Positions 50,769 to 58,685 of a stretch of DNA of 64,000 nt are shown one piece after another. Under the pieces are notes generated by a model. It searched no databases. It was not told where the DNA came from and saw only the letters and a program-made list of their open reading frames with translations. Location: contig WQZN01000006.1 of assembly GCA_009780695.1 (NCBI GenBank), positions 62,001 through 126,000 on the forward strand, given 5' to 3'. The number at the start of each line of letters is the position of its first letter. Position 1 is the first letter of the stretch. Origin of the DNA: Microbacteriaceae bacterium (GTDB lineage Bacteria > Actinomycetota > Actinomycetes > Actinomycetales > Microbacteriaceae). The position numbers and the translations under genes are program-made.

Positions 50769-51500
50769 ATGACCAATCAGCCGATCCTCTCCGTCTCGAA
50801 CGTCGAGAAGACCTTCACGATGCACCTGCAGGGCGGCACCCGGCTCCAGGTGCTGCGCGACGTGACCTTCCAGGTGGGTGCGGGCGAGTGCGTCGTCCTC
50901 GGCGGGGCCTCGGGCGCGGGCAAGAGCTCGATCCTCAAGATGGTCTACGGCAACTACGCCGCGGCCGCGGGCTCGATCGTCCTGTCGACCGAGGCGACGG
51001 GCGCCGTCGACCTCGCGAGCGCCGACCCGCGGCGGGTGCTCGCCGCGCGCCGGGACGCGATGGGCTACGTTAGCCAGTTCCTGCGCTGCGTGCCCCGCGT
51101 CCCGGCGATCGCGGTCGTCGCCGAGCCGCTCGTCGAGCGCGGCGTCGACGCCGACGAGGCGCAGGGACGCGCGGCCGAGCTGCTCACCCGCCTCTCGATC
51201 CCGCAGCGGCTGTGGACGCTGCCGCCCGCCACCTTCTCCGGGGGCGAGCAGCAGCGCGTCAACATCGCCCGCGGCTTCATCGCCGACCTCCCGATGCTGC
51301 TGCTCGACGAGCCGACGGCATCGCTCGACGCGCGCAACCGCGACGTCGTCGTCGACCTGATCGCGGACAAGCGCGCCGCCGGCGTCGCGATGCTCGGCAT
51401 CTTCCACGATGTCGAGGTGCGTGAGCGAGTCGCCGACCGCATCATCGACGTCGAGGCGTTCGCGCCCGTCGTGCCCGCCGCGGCGGGGCAGGCGGCGTAG
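50769..51500 (+). CDS. phnL: C-P lyase ABC-type ATPase PhnL
   Basis: The protein has 243 residues. Walker A GGASGAGKSS, signature FSGGEQQRVNIA, Walker B LLLDEP. EKTFTMHLQGGTRLQVLRDV is the PhnL N-terminus. With PhnK it forms the ATPase pair on the core complex. Confidence 0.95.
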   Translation: MTNQPILSVSNVEKTFTMHLQGGTRLQVLRDVTFQVGAGECVVLGGASGAGKSSILKMVYGNYAAAAGSIVLSTEATGAVDLASADPRRVLAARRDAMGYVSQFLRCVPRVPAIAVVAEPLVERGVDADEAQGRAAELLTRLSIPQRLWTLPPATFSGGEQQRVNIARGFIADLPMLLLDEPTASLDARNRDVVVDLIADKRAAGVAMLGIFHDVEVRERVADRIIDVEAFAPVVPAAAGQAA

Positions 51501-51502
51501 CC

Positions 51503-52261
51503 GTGCGGGTCGCGATCTATGCGGCGCCGGGGGCGCGGGCGGGGGATGCCGCCGCCGATCTCCTCGCGGCGCGGGCCGAGCAGTGGCTCGGCCGCAGCGC
51601 CACGGGTGCGCCGGTGCCCGAGTGGGGCGAGCTCGCGTGGACGCGCGCCGCGGTGGACGAGATCACCGTGGACGCCCGCCGCTACGGCTTCCACGCGACT
51701 CTCAAGGCCCCGTTCCGGCTCGCGGAGGGCCGCACCCTCGCCGAACTCGAGCAGGCGCTCGACGCCTTCGCGGACGAGCGCCCCGTCGTCACGGTGCCGC
51801 AGCTGGCGCTGTCGCGGCTGGGCTCGTTCTTCGCCCTCGTGCCCGGCGCCCCCGCCGAGGCGCTGTACGCGCTCGCCGCGGAGATCGTGAAGACCTTCGA
51901 CGGGTTCCGCGCGGCGCCGAACGAGGCCGAGCTCGCGCGCCGCAACCCCGCCGGCATGAGCGCGCGCCAGCGCGAGCTGTTCGAGCGCTGGGGCTACCCG
52001 TACGTGCTCGACGAGTTCCGCTTCCACCTGACGCTGACCGACCGCATCCCGGCCGAGCAGCGGGCCGAGGTCGAGGGCACGCTGGCGGACTGGTTCGCCG
52101 GGGTCATCGGCCACGACATCCCGCTGGACGCCCTCGCGCTCTTCATCGAGCCCGAGCCCGGGGCCCCCTTCCGCCTGCACACGGTGCACCCGCTGCGCCC
52201 CGCCACCGAGCTCCTCGCCTCTGCCCGCACGACCGGCACGACCAGAAAGACAGTTGAATGA
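51503..52261 (+). CDS. DUF1045 2H-phosphoesterase-type phosphonate protein
   Basis: The protein has 252 residues and a GTG start, 2 bp after phnL. It contains two HxT motifs, FHATLKAPF and FHLTLTDRI, the hallmark of 2H phosphoesterases, which open cyclic phosphodiesters. DUF1045 genes accompany C-P lyase operons. PhnP (the 1,2-cyclic phosphate diesterase) is not present in the window, so this protein may perform that step; this is an inference. Its stop overlaps the phnM start. Confidence 0.85.
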   Translation: MRVAIYAAPGARAGDAAADLLAARAEQWLGRSATGAPVPEWGELAWTRAAVDEITVDARRYGFHATLKAPFRLAEGRTLAELEQALDAFADERPVVTVPQLALSRLGSFFALVPGAPAEALYALAAEIVKTFDGFRAAPNEAELARRNPAGMSARQRELFERWGYPYVLDEFRFHLTLTDRIPAEQRAEVEGTLADWFAGVIGHDIPLDALALFIEPEPGAPFRLHTVHPLRPATELLASARTTGTTRKTVE

Positions 52262-53433
52262 GCCGCGAAACCGTCCTCAGCAACGCCCGCCTCGTCCTCG
52301 ATGACCGGATCGTCACCGGCTCGGTCCTGATCCGCGACGGGCGCATCGCCGACGTGAGCACCTCGCCTACGGTCTCGGCCCCCGCCGATGACCTCGAGGG
52401 CGACTACCTGCTGCCCGGCCTGGTCGAGCTGCACACCGACCACCTCGAATCGCACATCCAGCCCCGCCCCGGCACCCACTGGGATGCCGTGCCCGCCGTG
52501 CTCGCGCACGACGCGCAGGCGAGCGGCGCCGGCATGACGACGGTGTTCGACGCCGTGCGCATCGGCTCGATGGAGGGCCGCACCGACGCCACGGCCATCG
52601 CCCGCGAGATCGCCGAGGCGATCGGCTACGCCGCGGACGCGGGGATGACCCGCGCCGAGCACTACATCCACGTCCGCTGCGAGGTCTCGGCGCCCAAGAG
52701 CCCCGACGAGTTCGCGGCCCTCGAGACGGTCGGCCACATCCGCCTCGCCTCGCTCATGGACCACACACCGGGCCAGCGCCAGTACGCCGACGTCGAGGCC
52801 TTCCGCACCTACATGGTCGGCAAGGGCAAGCTCAGCAACGAGACCTTCCTGCCCTACATCGAGGAGTTGAAGAAGGTCGCGGCGGTGCACTCCGTGCCCA
52901 ACCGCGCCGCCATCGCGCAGCGGGCGAAGGAGCTCGGCATCGCCCTCGCCGCCCACGACGACGCGACGGTCGAGCACGTCGACGAGTCGGCCGATTTCGG
53001 CGTGCTGATCAGCGAGTTCCCGACCACGCGCATCGCCGCCGCGGAGGCGCGCAAGCGCGGCCAGCTCATCGTCATGGGCGCGCCGAACATCATGCGCGGC
53101 GGCTCGCAGTCGGGCAACGTCGCGGCCTCCGAGCTGCTCGAGCTGGGGCTGCTCGACATCCTCTCGTCCGACTACGTGCCCGCGAGCCCGCTGCAGGCGA
53201 TCTTCCTGCTCGAGGCCGAGGGCGTGCTGCCGCTGCACCAGGGCGCGAAGCTCGTGGCATCCAACCCGGCCAAGGCCGTCGGCCTCGACGACCGCGGCGT
53301 GATCGAGACGGGCCGCCGCGCCGACTTCGTGCGCGTGCGCGCGCACGACATGGCCCCGAGCGAGAAGCGCCCGGGCGGCCACCGTGTGCCGGTCGTGCGC
53401 GGCGTGTGGCGCGAGGGCGCCCGCGTCTCGTGA
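52258..53433 (+). CDS. phnM: Ribose 1-methylphosphonate 5-triphosphate diphosphatase
   Basis: This amidohydrolase removes pyrophosphate after the PhnI step. The protein has 391 residues. Metal ligands: ELHTDHLESH, Lys/His segments near MDHTPGQRQY, AHDDATVEH and LSSDYVP. ATGA overlap with the DUF1045 gene. Confidence 0.95.
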   Translation: MSRETVLSNARLVLDDRIVTGSVLIRDGRIADVSTSPTVSAPADDLEGDYLLPGLVELHTDHLESHIQPRPGTHWDAVPAVLAHDAQASGAGMTTVFDAVRIGSMEGRTDATAIAREIAEAIGYAADAGMTRAEHYIHVRCEVSAPKSPDEFAALETVGHIRLASLMDHTPGQRQYADVEAFRTYMVGKGKLSNETFLPYIEELKKVAAVHSVPNRAAIAQRAKELGIALAAHDDATVEHVDESADFGVLISEFPTTRIAAAEARKRGQLIVMGAPNIMRGGSQSGNVAASELLELGLLDILSSDYVPASPLQAIFLLEAEGVLPLHQGAKLVASNPAKAVGLDDRGVIETGRRADFVRVRAHDMAPSEKRPGGHRVPVVRGVWREGARVS

Positions 53434-54026
53434 GCGCTCTCGACGCGGCGGGCGCGGGGGATGCCGCAGCGCCCGCCATCGGCCCGGGCGCCTTCGTAGC
53501 GGTGGTGGGCGCGAGCGGCGTCGGCAAGGACGCGCTGATGTCCTATGCGCGCGAGCGCCTGGCCGATGGCGCGTATTTCCCGCGCCGCGCCATCACGCGC
53601 CTCGCCGGCGCGGGGGAGGACTTCGACCCGCTCACCGAGGACGGCTTCGCGGCCGCCGTCGCCGCGGGCGCCTTCGCCCTGTCGTGGCGCGCGCACGGCC
53701 TCGGCTACGGCATCCCCGTCGCCACCGACGAGCACGTCCGGGCCGGCCGGGTCGTCGTGGTCAACGTCTCGCGCGCGGTCTTGGAGGAGCTCGGCGACCG
53801 CTACGAGCGGCTCGTGGTGGTCCGCATCACCGTCTCCGACGAGGTCCGGGCGGCGCGCCTGCACGCCCGACGGCGCGAGGACGCCGCCGACATCGCGCAG
53901 CGCCTCACGCGCGCCGACCCGGCGCCCGACTTCCCGGTCGACGCCGAGATCCGCAACGACGGCACGCTGGCGGAAGGCGGTGACCAGCTCCTGAGCGCGA
54001 TCGCGTCGGCACTACAGTCGGCGTGA
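53430..54026 (+). CDS. phnN: Ribose 1,5-bisphosphokinase
   Basis: The protein has 198 residues from GTG 53430 (GTGA overlap with phnM). P-loop VGASGVGKDALM; AITRLAGAGEDF and FALSWRAHGLGYGIP are family segments. It makes PRPP from ribose 1,5-bisphosphate, the salvage end of the pathway. Confidence 0.94.
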   Translation: MSALDAAGAGDAAAPAIGPGAFVAVVGASGVGKDALMSYARERLADGAYFPRRAITRLAGAGEDFDPLTEDGFAAAVAAGAFALSWRAHGLGYGIPVATDEHVRAGRVVVVNVSRAVLEELGDRYERLVVVRITVSDEVRAARLHARRREDAADIAQRLTRADPAPDFPVDAEIRNDGTLAEGGDQLLSAIASALQSA

Positions 54027-54745
54027 TGACCCGCTACCAAGAGCTCGCCGCCGACCTGCGTGCGCGCATCGCCCACGGCGAGTTCGCCGTGGGCTCGGTG
54101 CTGCCCTCCGAGAACGCGCTGGCCGAGGCCTACGGCGTCTCGCGCGGCACGATCCGCAACGCGCTCGGCACGCTCGCCGCGCGGGGCATGGTCGAGCCGG
54201 CGCGCGGCACCGGCTGGGTCATCTCGTCGGGTCTGCAGGCGCGCGAGTTCGACACGCTGCGCACCTTCCCCGAGTGGGCCGAGAGCCACGGCATGCGCCC
54301 GGGCGGCCTCGTCGTGGAGTCGCGGCGCGACCTCCCCACGCCCGCCGAGGCCCGCGTGCTGCGCATCGCCGCGCGCGACGAGGTGCTGCGCGTCACCCGC
54401 GTGCGCACGCTCGACGGCCAGCCCGTCATGATCGAGCGCGCGGCGTTCGCGCCGTGGGTCGCGCCGCTCATCGAGGCGCTGCCCGCCGACGAGCCGTCGA
54501 TCGTGCGGGTGTTCCAGCGCGAGGGCATCCGGTCGACGCGCGGCTCGCACCGCATCGACGCGGTGGCCGCCTCGAGCGAGGACGCGCGGCTGCTCGGCGT
54601 GCCCCGGTCGAGCCCGATCCTGCGCGTGCGGCGCGAGTACGGCGATCAGCAGGGGCGCATCATCGAGGTCGGCGAAGACCGGTATGTCGGGGGCGCGGTC
54701 GCCTTCGCGATCGAGGTCGACGAGACGGGTCCGCACCCCGGCTGA
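54026..54745 (+). CDS. Second GntR/UTRA regulator in phosphonate locus
   Basis: The protein has 239 residues. GntR domain: RIAHGEFAVGSVLPSENALAE, YGVSRGTIRNAL; UTRA domain from about residue 80. It sits between phnN and phnD and ends before a 230-bp gap holding the 10-bp palindrome CTGTCGACAG (54841-54850). It may control the transporter genes. GTG 54023 is an alternative start. Confidence 0.88.
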   Translation: MTRYQELAADLRARIAHGEFAVGSVLPSENALAEAYGVSRGTIRNALGTLAARGMVEPARGTGWVISSGLQAREFDTLRTFPEWAESHGMRPGGLVVESRRDLPTPAEARVLRIAARDEVLRVTRVRTLDGQPVMIERAAFAPWVAPLIEALPADEPSIVRVFQREGIRSTRGSHRIDAVAASSEDARLLGVPRSSPILRVRREYGDQQGRIIEVGEDRYVGGAVAFAIEVDETGPHPG

Positions 54746-54976
54746 GGCCGCCGGGGAGGTCGATCGGGGCCGGTTCGCGGCATCCCGCCCCGTAATCCCG
54801 CGTAACCCGGCGACGTTTTTCGCAACACGATCGGCGCCCGCTGTCGACAGTCGTCCGCGTTTCGTCACGCTCGGCAACGGGGTTCGCGGCGTGCGGGCCG
54901 ACCGTCCAGAGTGTGGTTCTGCGCCCACCCCGACCCCCGTGCCCGGGGCGCACCGACGCTCACGAAAGGCATCTCC

Positions 54977-55972
54977 GTGCACTTCCGTACCACGACGAGC
55001 CTCGCCGCGGCAGCCGCAGGCGCCGCCCTCGTCGCACTGCTCGCCGGCTGCTCGACCTCGCCCGCCTCGACGGCGGCATCCGATCAGGGCACGTTCGCCC
55101 AGAACTCGAAGACCCTCGTCATCAGTGCGCTGCCCTCGCCGGACGGCGGCGACCCGAACGCCGCGCTCGACGCGTACATCGGCAAGAAGACCGGTCTCAC
55201 GATCAAGTACGTCCCGACCACCGACTTCAGCTCGCTCATCGCGGCGGGCATCGCCGGCCAGCTCGACGTCGCGGTGTTCTCGCCGACGACCTACGTGACG
55301 GCCGTCAACAAGGGCGCGAAGCTCGACGTCGTCTCGGCCGAGATCGCCGCCAAGGGCCTGACGACCCCCGGCTACTACGCCGACCCGATCGTGCGGAACG
55401 CCGACGCGTCGAAGTACCAGACCGTCTCGCAGTTCAATGGCAAGAGCATCTGCTTCGTCGACCCGACCTCGGCCTCGGGCTTCTTCTACCCGCTGCTCGC
55501 GCTCAAGGCCGCGGGCGTCGACATCTCGATCACGGGCACCGACGCCTCGGGCGACCCCGAGTTCAAGGACTTCACCGCGCACTTCTCGGGCACGCACGCC
55601 AAGGCCGTGCAGGCGGTCGCCTCGGGCCAGTGCGACGTCGGCTTCGCCGAGAACCGCGAGGCCGAGGCGGCCGGGTCGGGGGTGACGGTGATCAAGGATG
55701 CCGCGGTCGTCGGCGACGGCAAGGGCCGCCAGCTCGTGCCGGGCTACCCGGTCGTCATCTCGTCCACGCTGCCCGCGGCGCTCAAGGCGAAGCTGCGATC
55801 GATCCTGTCGACGGTGACCCCGGCGACGATCGCGGCCGCCGGCGTCACGACCCCGGTCGCGCCCACCTTCTTCGGCCTGCTGCCCGAGACCAAGGACTTC
55901 TACAAGCCGATCCACGAGGGCTGCGCCGACCCCGACATCAAGAAGGCCGCCGTCGCCGTCTGCGGCGGGTGA
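54977..55972 (+). CDS. phnD: Phosphonate ABC transporter substrate-binding lipoprotein (first copy)
   Basis: The protein has 331 residues from GTG 54977, GAAAGG upstream. Lipobox LLAGC. YVPTTDFSSLIAAGIAGQLDVAVFSP and GQCDVGFAENRE are PhnD-type motifs lining the phosphonate site. A C-terminal Cys pair (EGCAD, AVCGG) is likely disulfide-bonded. It is followed by phnC and phnE. Confidence 0.92.
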   Translation: MHFRTTTSLAAAAAGAALVALLAGCSTSPASTAASDQGTFAQNSKTLVISALPSPDGGDPNAALDAYIGKKTGLTIKYVPTTDFSSLIAAGIAGQLDVAVFSPTTYVTAVNKGAKLDVVSAEIAAKGLTTPGYYADPIVRNADASKYQTVSQFNGKSICFVDPTSASGFFYPLLALKAAGVDISITGTDASGDPEFKDFTAHFSGTHAKAVQAVASGQCDVGFAENREAEAAGSGVTVIKDAAVVGDGKGRQLVPGYPVVISSTLPAALKAKLRSILSTVTPATIAAAGVTTPVAPTFFGLLPETKDFYKPIHEGCADPDIKKAAVAVCGG

Positions 55973-55989
55973 CCCGAAGAGAGCCCCAG

Positions 55990-56799
55990 ATGAGCACGAC
56001 GACCCGCCCCGCCCCCGTCATCCGCGTCACCGGCGTCACGAAGGACTACGGCTCCGCCGTCGGTCTGCGCGGTGTCGACCTGACGGTGAACCGAGGTGAG
56101 GTCGTCGTGCTGCTCGGGCTCTCGGGCTCGGGCAAGTCGACGCTGCTGCGCCACCTCGACGGCCTCGAGCGCCCGAGCTCGGGCGAGGTCGAGGTGCTCG
56201 GCGAGAGCGTGCCGCGCCTGCGCGCCCGGCAGCTGCGCCGGCTGCGCGGCCGCGTCGCGATGATCTTCCAGCAGTTCGAGCTCGTGCCGTCGCTGACCGT
56301 GCTCGAGAACGTGCTGACGGGGGCCGTCGGCCAGCTGCGCGGGCCGCGGCTGGGGCTCGGCTCGTACCCGCGCTCGTTCCGGCTGCGGGCGCTCGCGCAC
56401 CTCGAGCGCGTCGGGCTGCTGGCCCGGGCCTACGACCGCGCCGATCGCCTGTCCGGCGGTCAGCAGCAGCGCGTCGCGATCGCCCGCGCGCTGATGCAGG
56501 ACCCCGAGATCCTGCTCGCGGACGAGCCCGTGGCATCCCTCGACCCCGAATCGTCCCGGCAGGTCATGGCGCTCATCCGCGAGATCGCGGCCGACGACGG
56601 GCTGACCGTCGTGTGCTCGCTGCACCAGGTCGACCTCGCGCTCGGCTGGGGCGACCGCGTCGTGGGGCTGCGGAGCGGGGAGATCGTGCTCGACACCCCG
56701 ACCGCGGGGCTGTCGAAGACGAAGGCGATGGAGATCTACGGCCGCGTCACCACCTCGACGGCCGAACTCCAGCTCGAGTTCACGGGCGCGCTGCTGTGA
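55990..56799 (+). CDS. phnC: Phosphonate ABC transporter ATPase (first copy)
   Basis: The protein has 269 residues. Walker A GLSGSGKST, Q-loop IFQQFELVP, signature LSGGQQQRVAIA, Walker B LLADEP, and SLHQVDLAL. It powers the fused permease encoded by the overlapping next gene. Confidence 0.95.
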   Translation: MSTTTRPAPVIRVTGVTKDYGSAVGLRGVDLTVNRGEVVVLLGLSGSGKSTLLRHLDGLERPSSGEVEVLGESVPRLRARQLRRLRGRVAMIFQQFELVPSLTVLENVLTGAVGQLRGPRLGLGSYPRSFRLRALAHLERVGLLARAYDRADRLSGGQQQRVAIARALMQDPEILLADEPVASLDPESSRQVMALIREIAADDGLTVVCSLHQVDLALGWGDRVVGLRSGEIVLDTPTAGLSKTKAMEIYGRVTTSTAELQLEFTGALL

Positions 56800-58571
56800 C
56801 GGCGACCCTCGATCGGGCGTCCGCGTCGCTCGCGCCCGGTCGGCCGCCTGCGAGCCCGATCGCGCCGCCGCGCCGCCGCGTCTCGGGCGCGCGCGTCGCC
56901 GGCTGGCTCGCGATCGCCGCGCTGCTCGGCTTCGGCGTGTACTCGATCGGCGGGCTGGGCCTCGACGCGAGCTATCTCGCGCACGCGTCCGCGAAGCTGA
57001 GCCAGTTCTTCGGCCAGACGAGCAACACGATCACCTTCCCGAGCCCGGCCGATCTCGCCTACCTGACCGGGCTCACGCTCGGGGTCGTCGTGCTCGGCAC
57101 CCTCGTGGCCGCGCTCATCTCGGTGCCCATCGCCTACCTCGCGGCCGCGAACACCGCGCCCGCGCCGTGGCTGCGCTGGCTCGGCCGCGCGATCGGCGTG
57201 GTCACGCGCGCCGTGCCCGACGTCGTGCTCGCGTTCTCGGTCTCGCTCATGTTCGCGCTCGGCTCGACGATTCCGGGCGTGATCGCGATCGGCATCCACT
57301 CGATCGGCATGATCTCGAAGCTGTTCGCGGATGCCATCGAGCAGATCGACGAGGGCCCGCGCACCGCGATCCGCGCGGCGGGCGGCAGCCCCGCCCAGCA
57401 GTTCTGGGCCGGCGTCTTCCCGCAGGTGCTGCCCGCCTGGATCGCGACGGTGCTGCACCGCTTCGACATCAACGTGCGCGGCTCGGCGATCCTCGGCTAC
57501 GCGGGCGTCGGCGGCCTCGGCTACGCCATGGCGCTCGCGTTCCACCAGTTCGACTACGGCCGCGGCTTCGGCATCGCGATCGTGATCTTCGCGCTCTGCG
57601 TCGCGCTCGAGATCGTGTCGTCGACGGTGCGTCGCGCCCTGCTCGGCATCCAGCCGACCGGCCGCGGGCTCGGAGACCGCATCGTGCGCGCGGCGACGAA
57701 GGGGCGGCGGGCGGCGGATGCCCCGGCCGGGGCATCCGCCCGCCCCACGGCTGTCGCGTCGTCGGCGGCGCCCCCCGCCGACCTGACCGGCCTGCTGCGC
57801 CGGCCCTGGACCCGCGACCGCGTGCGCAACACGGCCTGGGTGGTCGCCGCGCTCTTCTTCGTGGGCCTCGCGATCTGGTGGGCGCAGATCGACCCGAACC
57901 AGATCATGTGGCCGCAGGTGGCGCCCGTGCTCTCGAGCTTCTGGCCGCCGTCGTTCGGCAGCGCGGGAGCCGCCGCGGTGTTCACGGCGCTGCTCGAGAC
58001 GCTGCAGGTCGCCTTCGCGGCGGCGCTCGTCTCGCTCGTGCTCGCGCTCGCGATCGGCTCGTTCGCGGCGCGCAACGTCGCGCCGAACGGCTGGGTGCGC
58101 GGCGTGGCGCGCGTCGTGCTGACCGCGCTGCGCGGCATCCCCGAGCTGATCGTGGCCCTGTTCCTCATCGTCATCGTGGGGCTCGGCGCGATTCCCGCCT
58201 TCGTCGCGCTCGCGATCGGCGGCGTGGGTCTGCTGGGCAAGCTGATCGCCGACTCGTTCGAAGAGGTGGATGCCGGGCCCGAACGCGCCCTGACGGCCGC
58301 CGGCGCGACGCGCACGCAGCGCTACGCCGCCGCCACGCTGCCCCAGGGGGCGCCCGCGCTCATCGGCCACGCGCTCTACCTCGTCGACACGAACGTGCGC
58401 GCGGCGACGCTGCTCGGTGCTGTCGGTGCGGGCGGCATCGGCTACTACCTTGCGCTCTCCGCGCCGCAGCTCGACCTGCACGGCGAGGTGACGACGCTCG
58501 TGGCGATCCTCGTCGTGGTCGTGCTCGCCCTCGAGGGCATCGCCGCGTGGCTGCGGCGCGTGTTCGGCTGA
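56796..58571 (+). CDS. phnE: Fused tandem PhnE-type permease (first copy)
   Basis: The protein has 591 residues from GTG 56796 (GTGA overlap). It contains two complete PhnE-like permease domains (about 1-290 and 320-591), each with an EAA-type loop: AIEQIDEGPRTAIRAAGG and SFEEVDAGPERALTAAGA. A normal PhnE is about 260-280 residues and acts as a dimer. Here both halves are one chain. A variable linker (about 285-325) joins the halves. Confidence 0.93.
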   Translation: MTATLDRASASLAPGRPPASPIAPPRRRVSGARVAGWLAIAALLGFGVYSIGGLGLDASYLAHASAKLSQFFGQTSNTITFPSPADLAYLTGLTLGVVVLGTLVAALISVPIAYLAAANTAPAPWLRWLGRAIGVVTRAVPDVVLAFSVSLMFALGSTIPGVIAIGIHSIGMISKLFADAIEQIDEGPRTAIRAAGGSPAQQFWAGVFPQVLPAWIATVLHRFDINVRGSAILGYAGVGGLGYAMALAFHQFDYGRGFGIAIVIFALCVALEIVSSTVRRALLGIQPTGRGLGDRIVRAATKGRRAADAPAGASARPTAVASSAAPPADLTGLLRRPWTRDRVRNTAWVVAALFFVGLAIWWAQIDPNQIMWPQVAPVLSSFWPPSFGSAGAAAVFTALLETLQVAFAAALVSLVLALAIGSFAARNVAPNGWVRGVARVVLTALRGIPELIVALFLIVIVGLGAIPAFVALAIGGVGLLGKLIADSFEEVDAGPERALTAAGATRTQRYAAATLPQGAPALIGHALYLVDTNVRAATLLGAVGAGGIGYYLALSAPQLDLHGEVTTLVAILVVVVLALEGIAAWLRRVFG

Positions 58572-58590
58572 GCGCGCGGCGGGACCGTCC

Positions 58591-58632
58591 GGCATCCGGC
58601 ATCCGGCATCCGGCATCCGGCATCCGGCACCC
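58591..58632 (+). repeat. Tandem GGCATCC array (5 perfect + 1 variant)
   Basis: Five copies of GGCATCC run from 58591 to 58625, then GGCACCC. The same heptamer, in either orientation, is scattered through most genes in the window. Confidence 0.95.
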
Positions 58633-58637
58633 GCGAA

Positions 58638-58678
58638 AGCGCGGGCCCCGGCGTCGGCTGACGATCGGGGCCCGCGCT
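58638..58678. terminator. Hairpin between the convergent phnE genes
   Basis: A perfect 13-bp stem (58638-58650 with 58666-58678) with a 15-nt loop. There is no T-tract, but the position between convergent genes suggests a two-way terminator. Confidence 0.5.
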
Positions 58679-58685
58679 CTGCCGG

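Noticed and set aside
54841..54850. CTGTCGACAG as a defined operator of the second GntR regulator
   Set aside because: A lone 10-bp palindrome is expected by chance in this base composition; no second copy was seen near the other phn genes.
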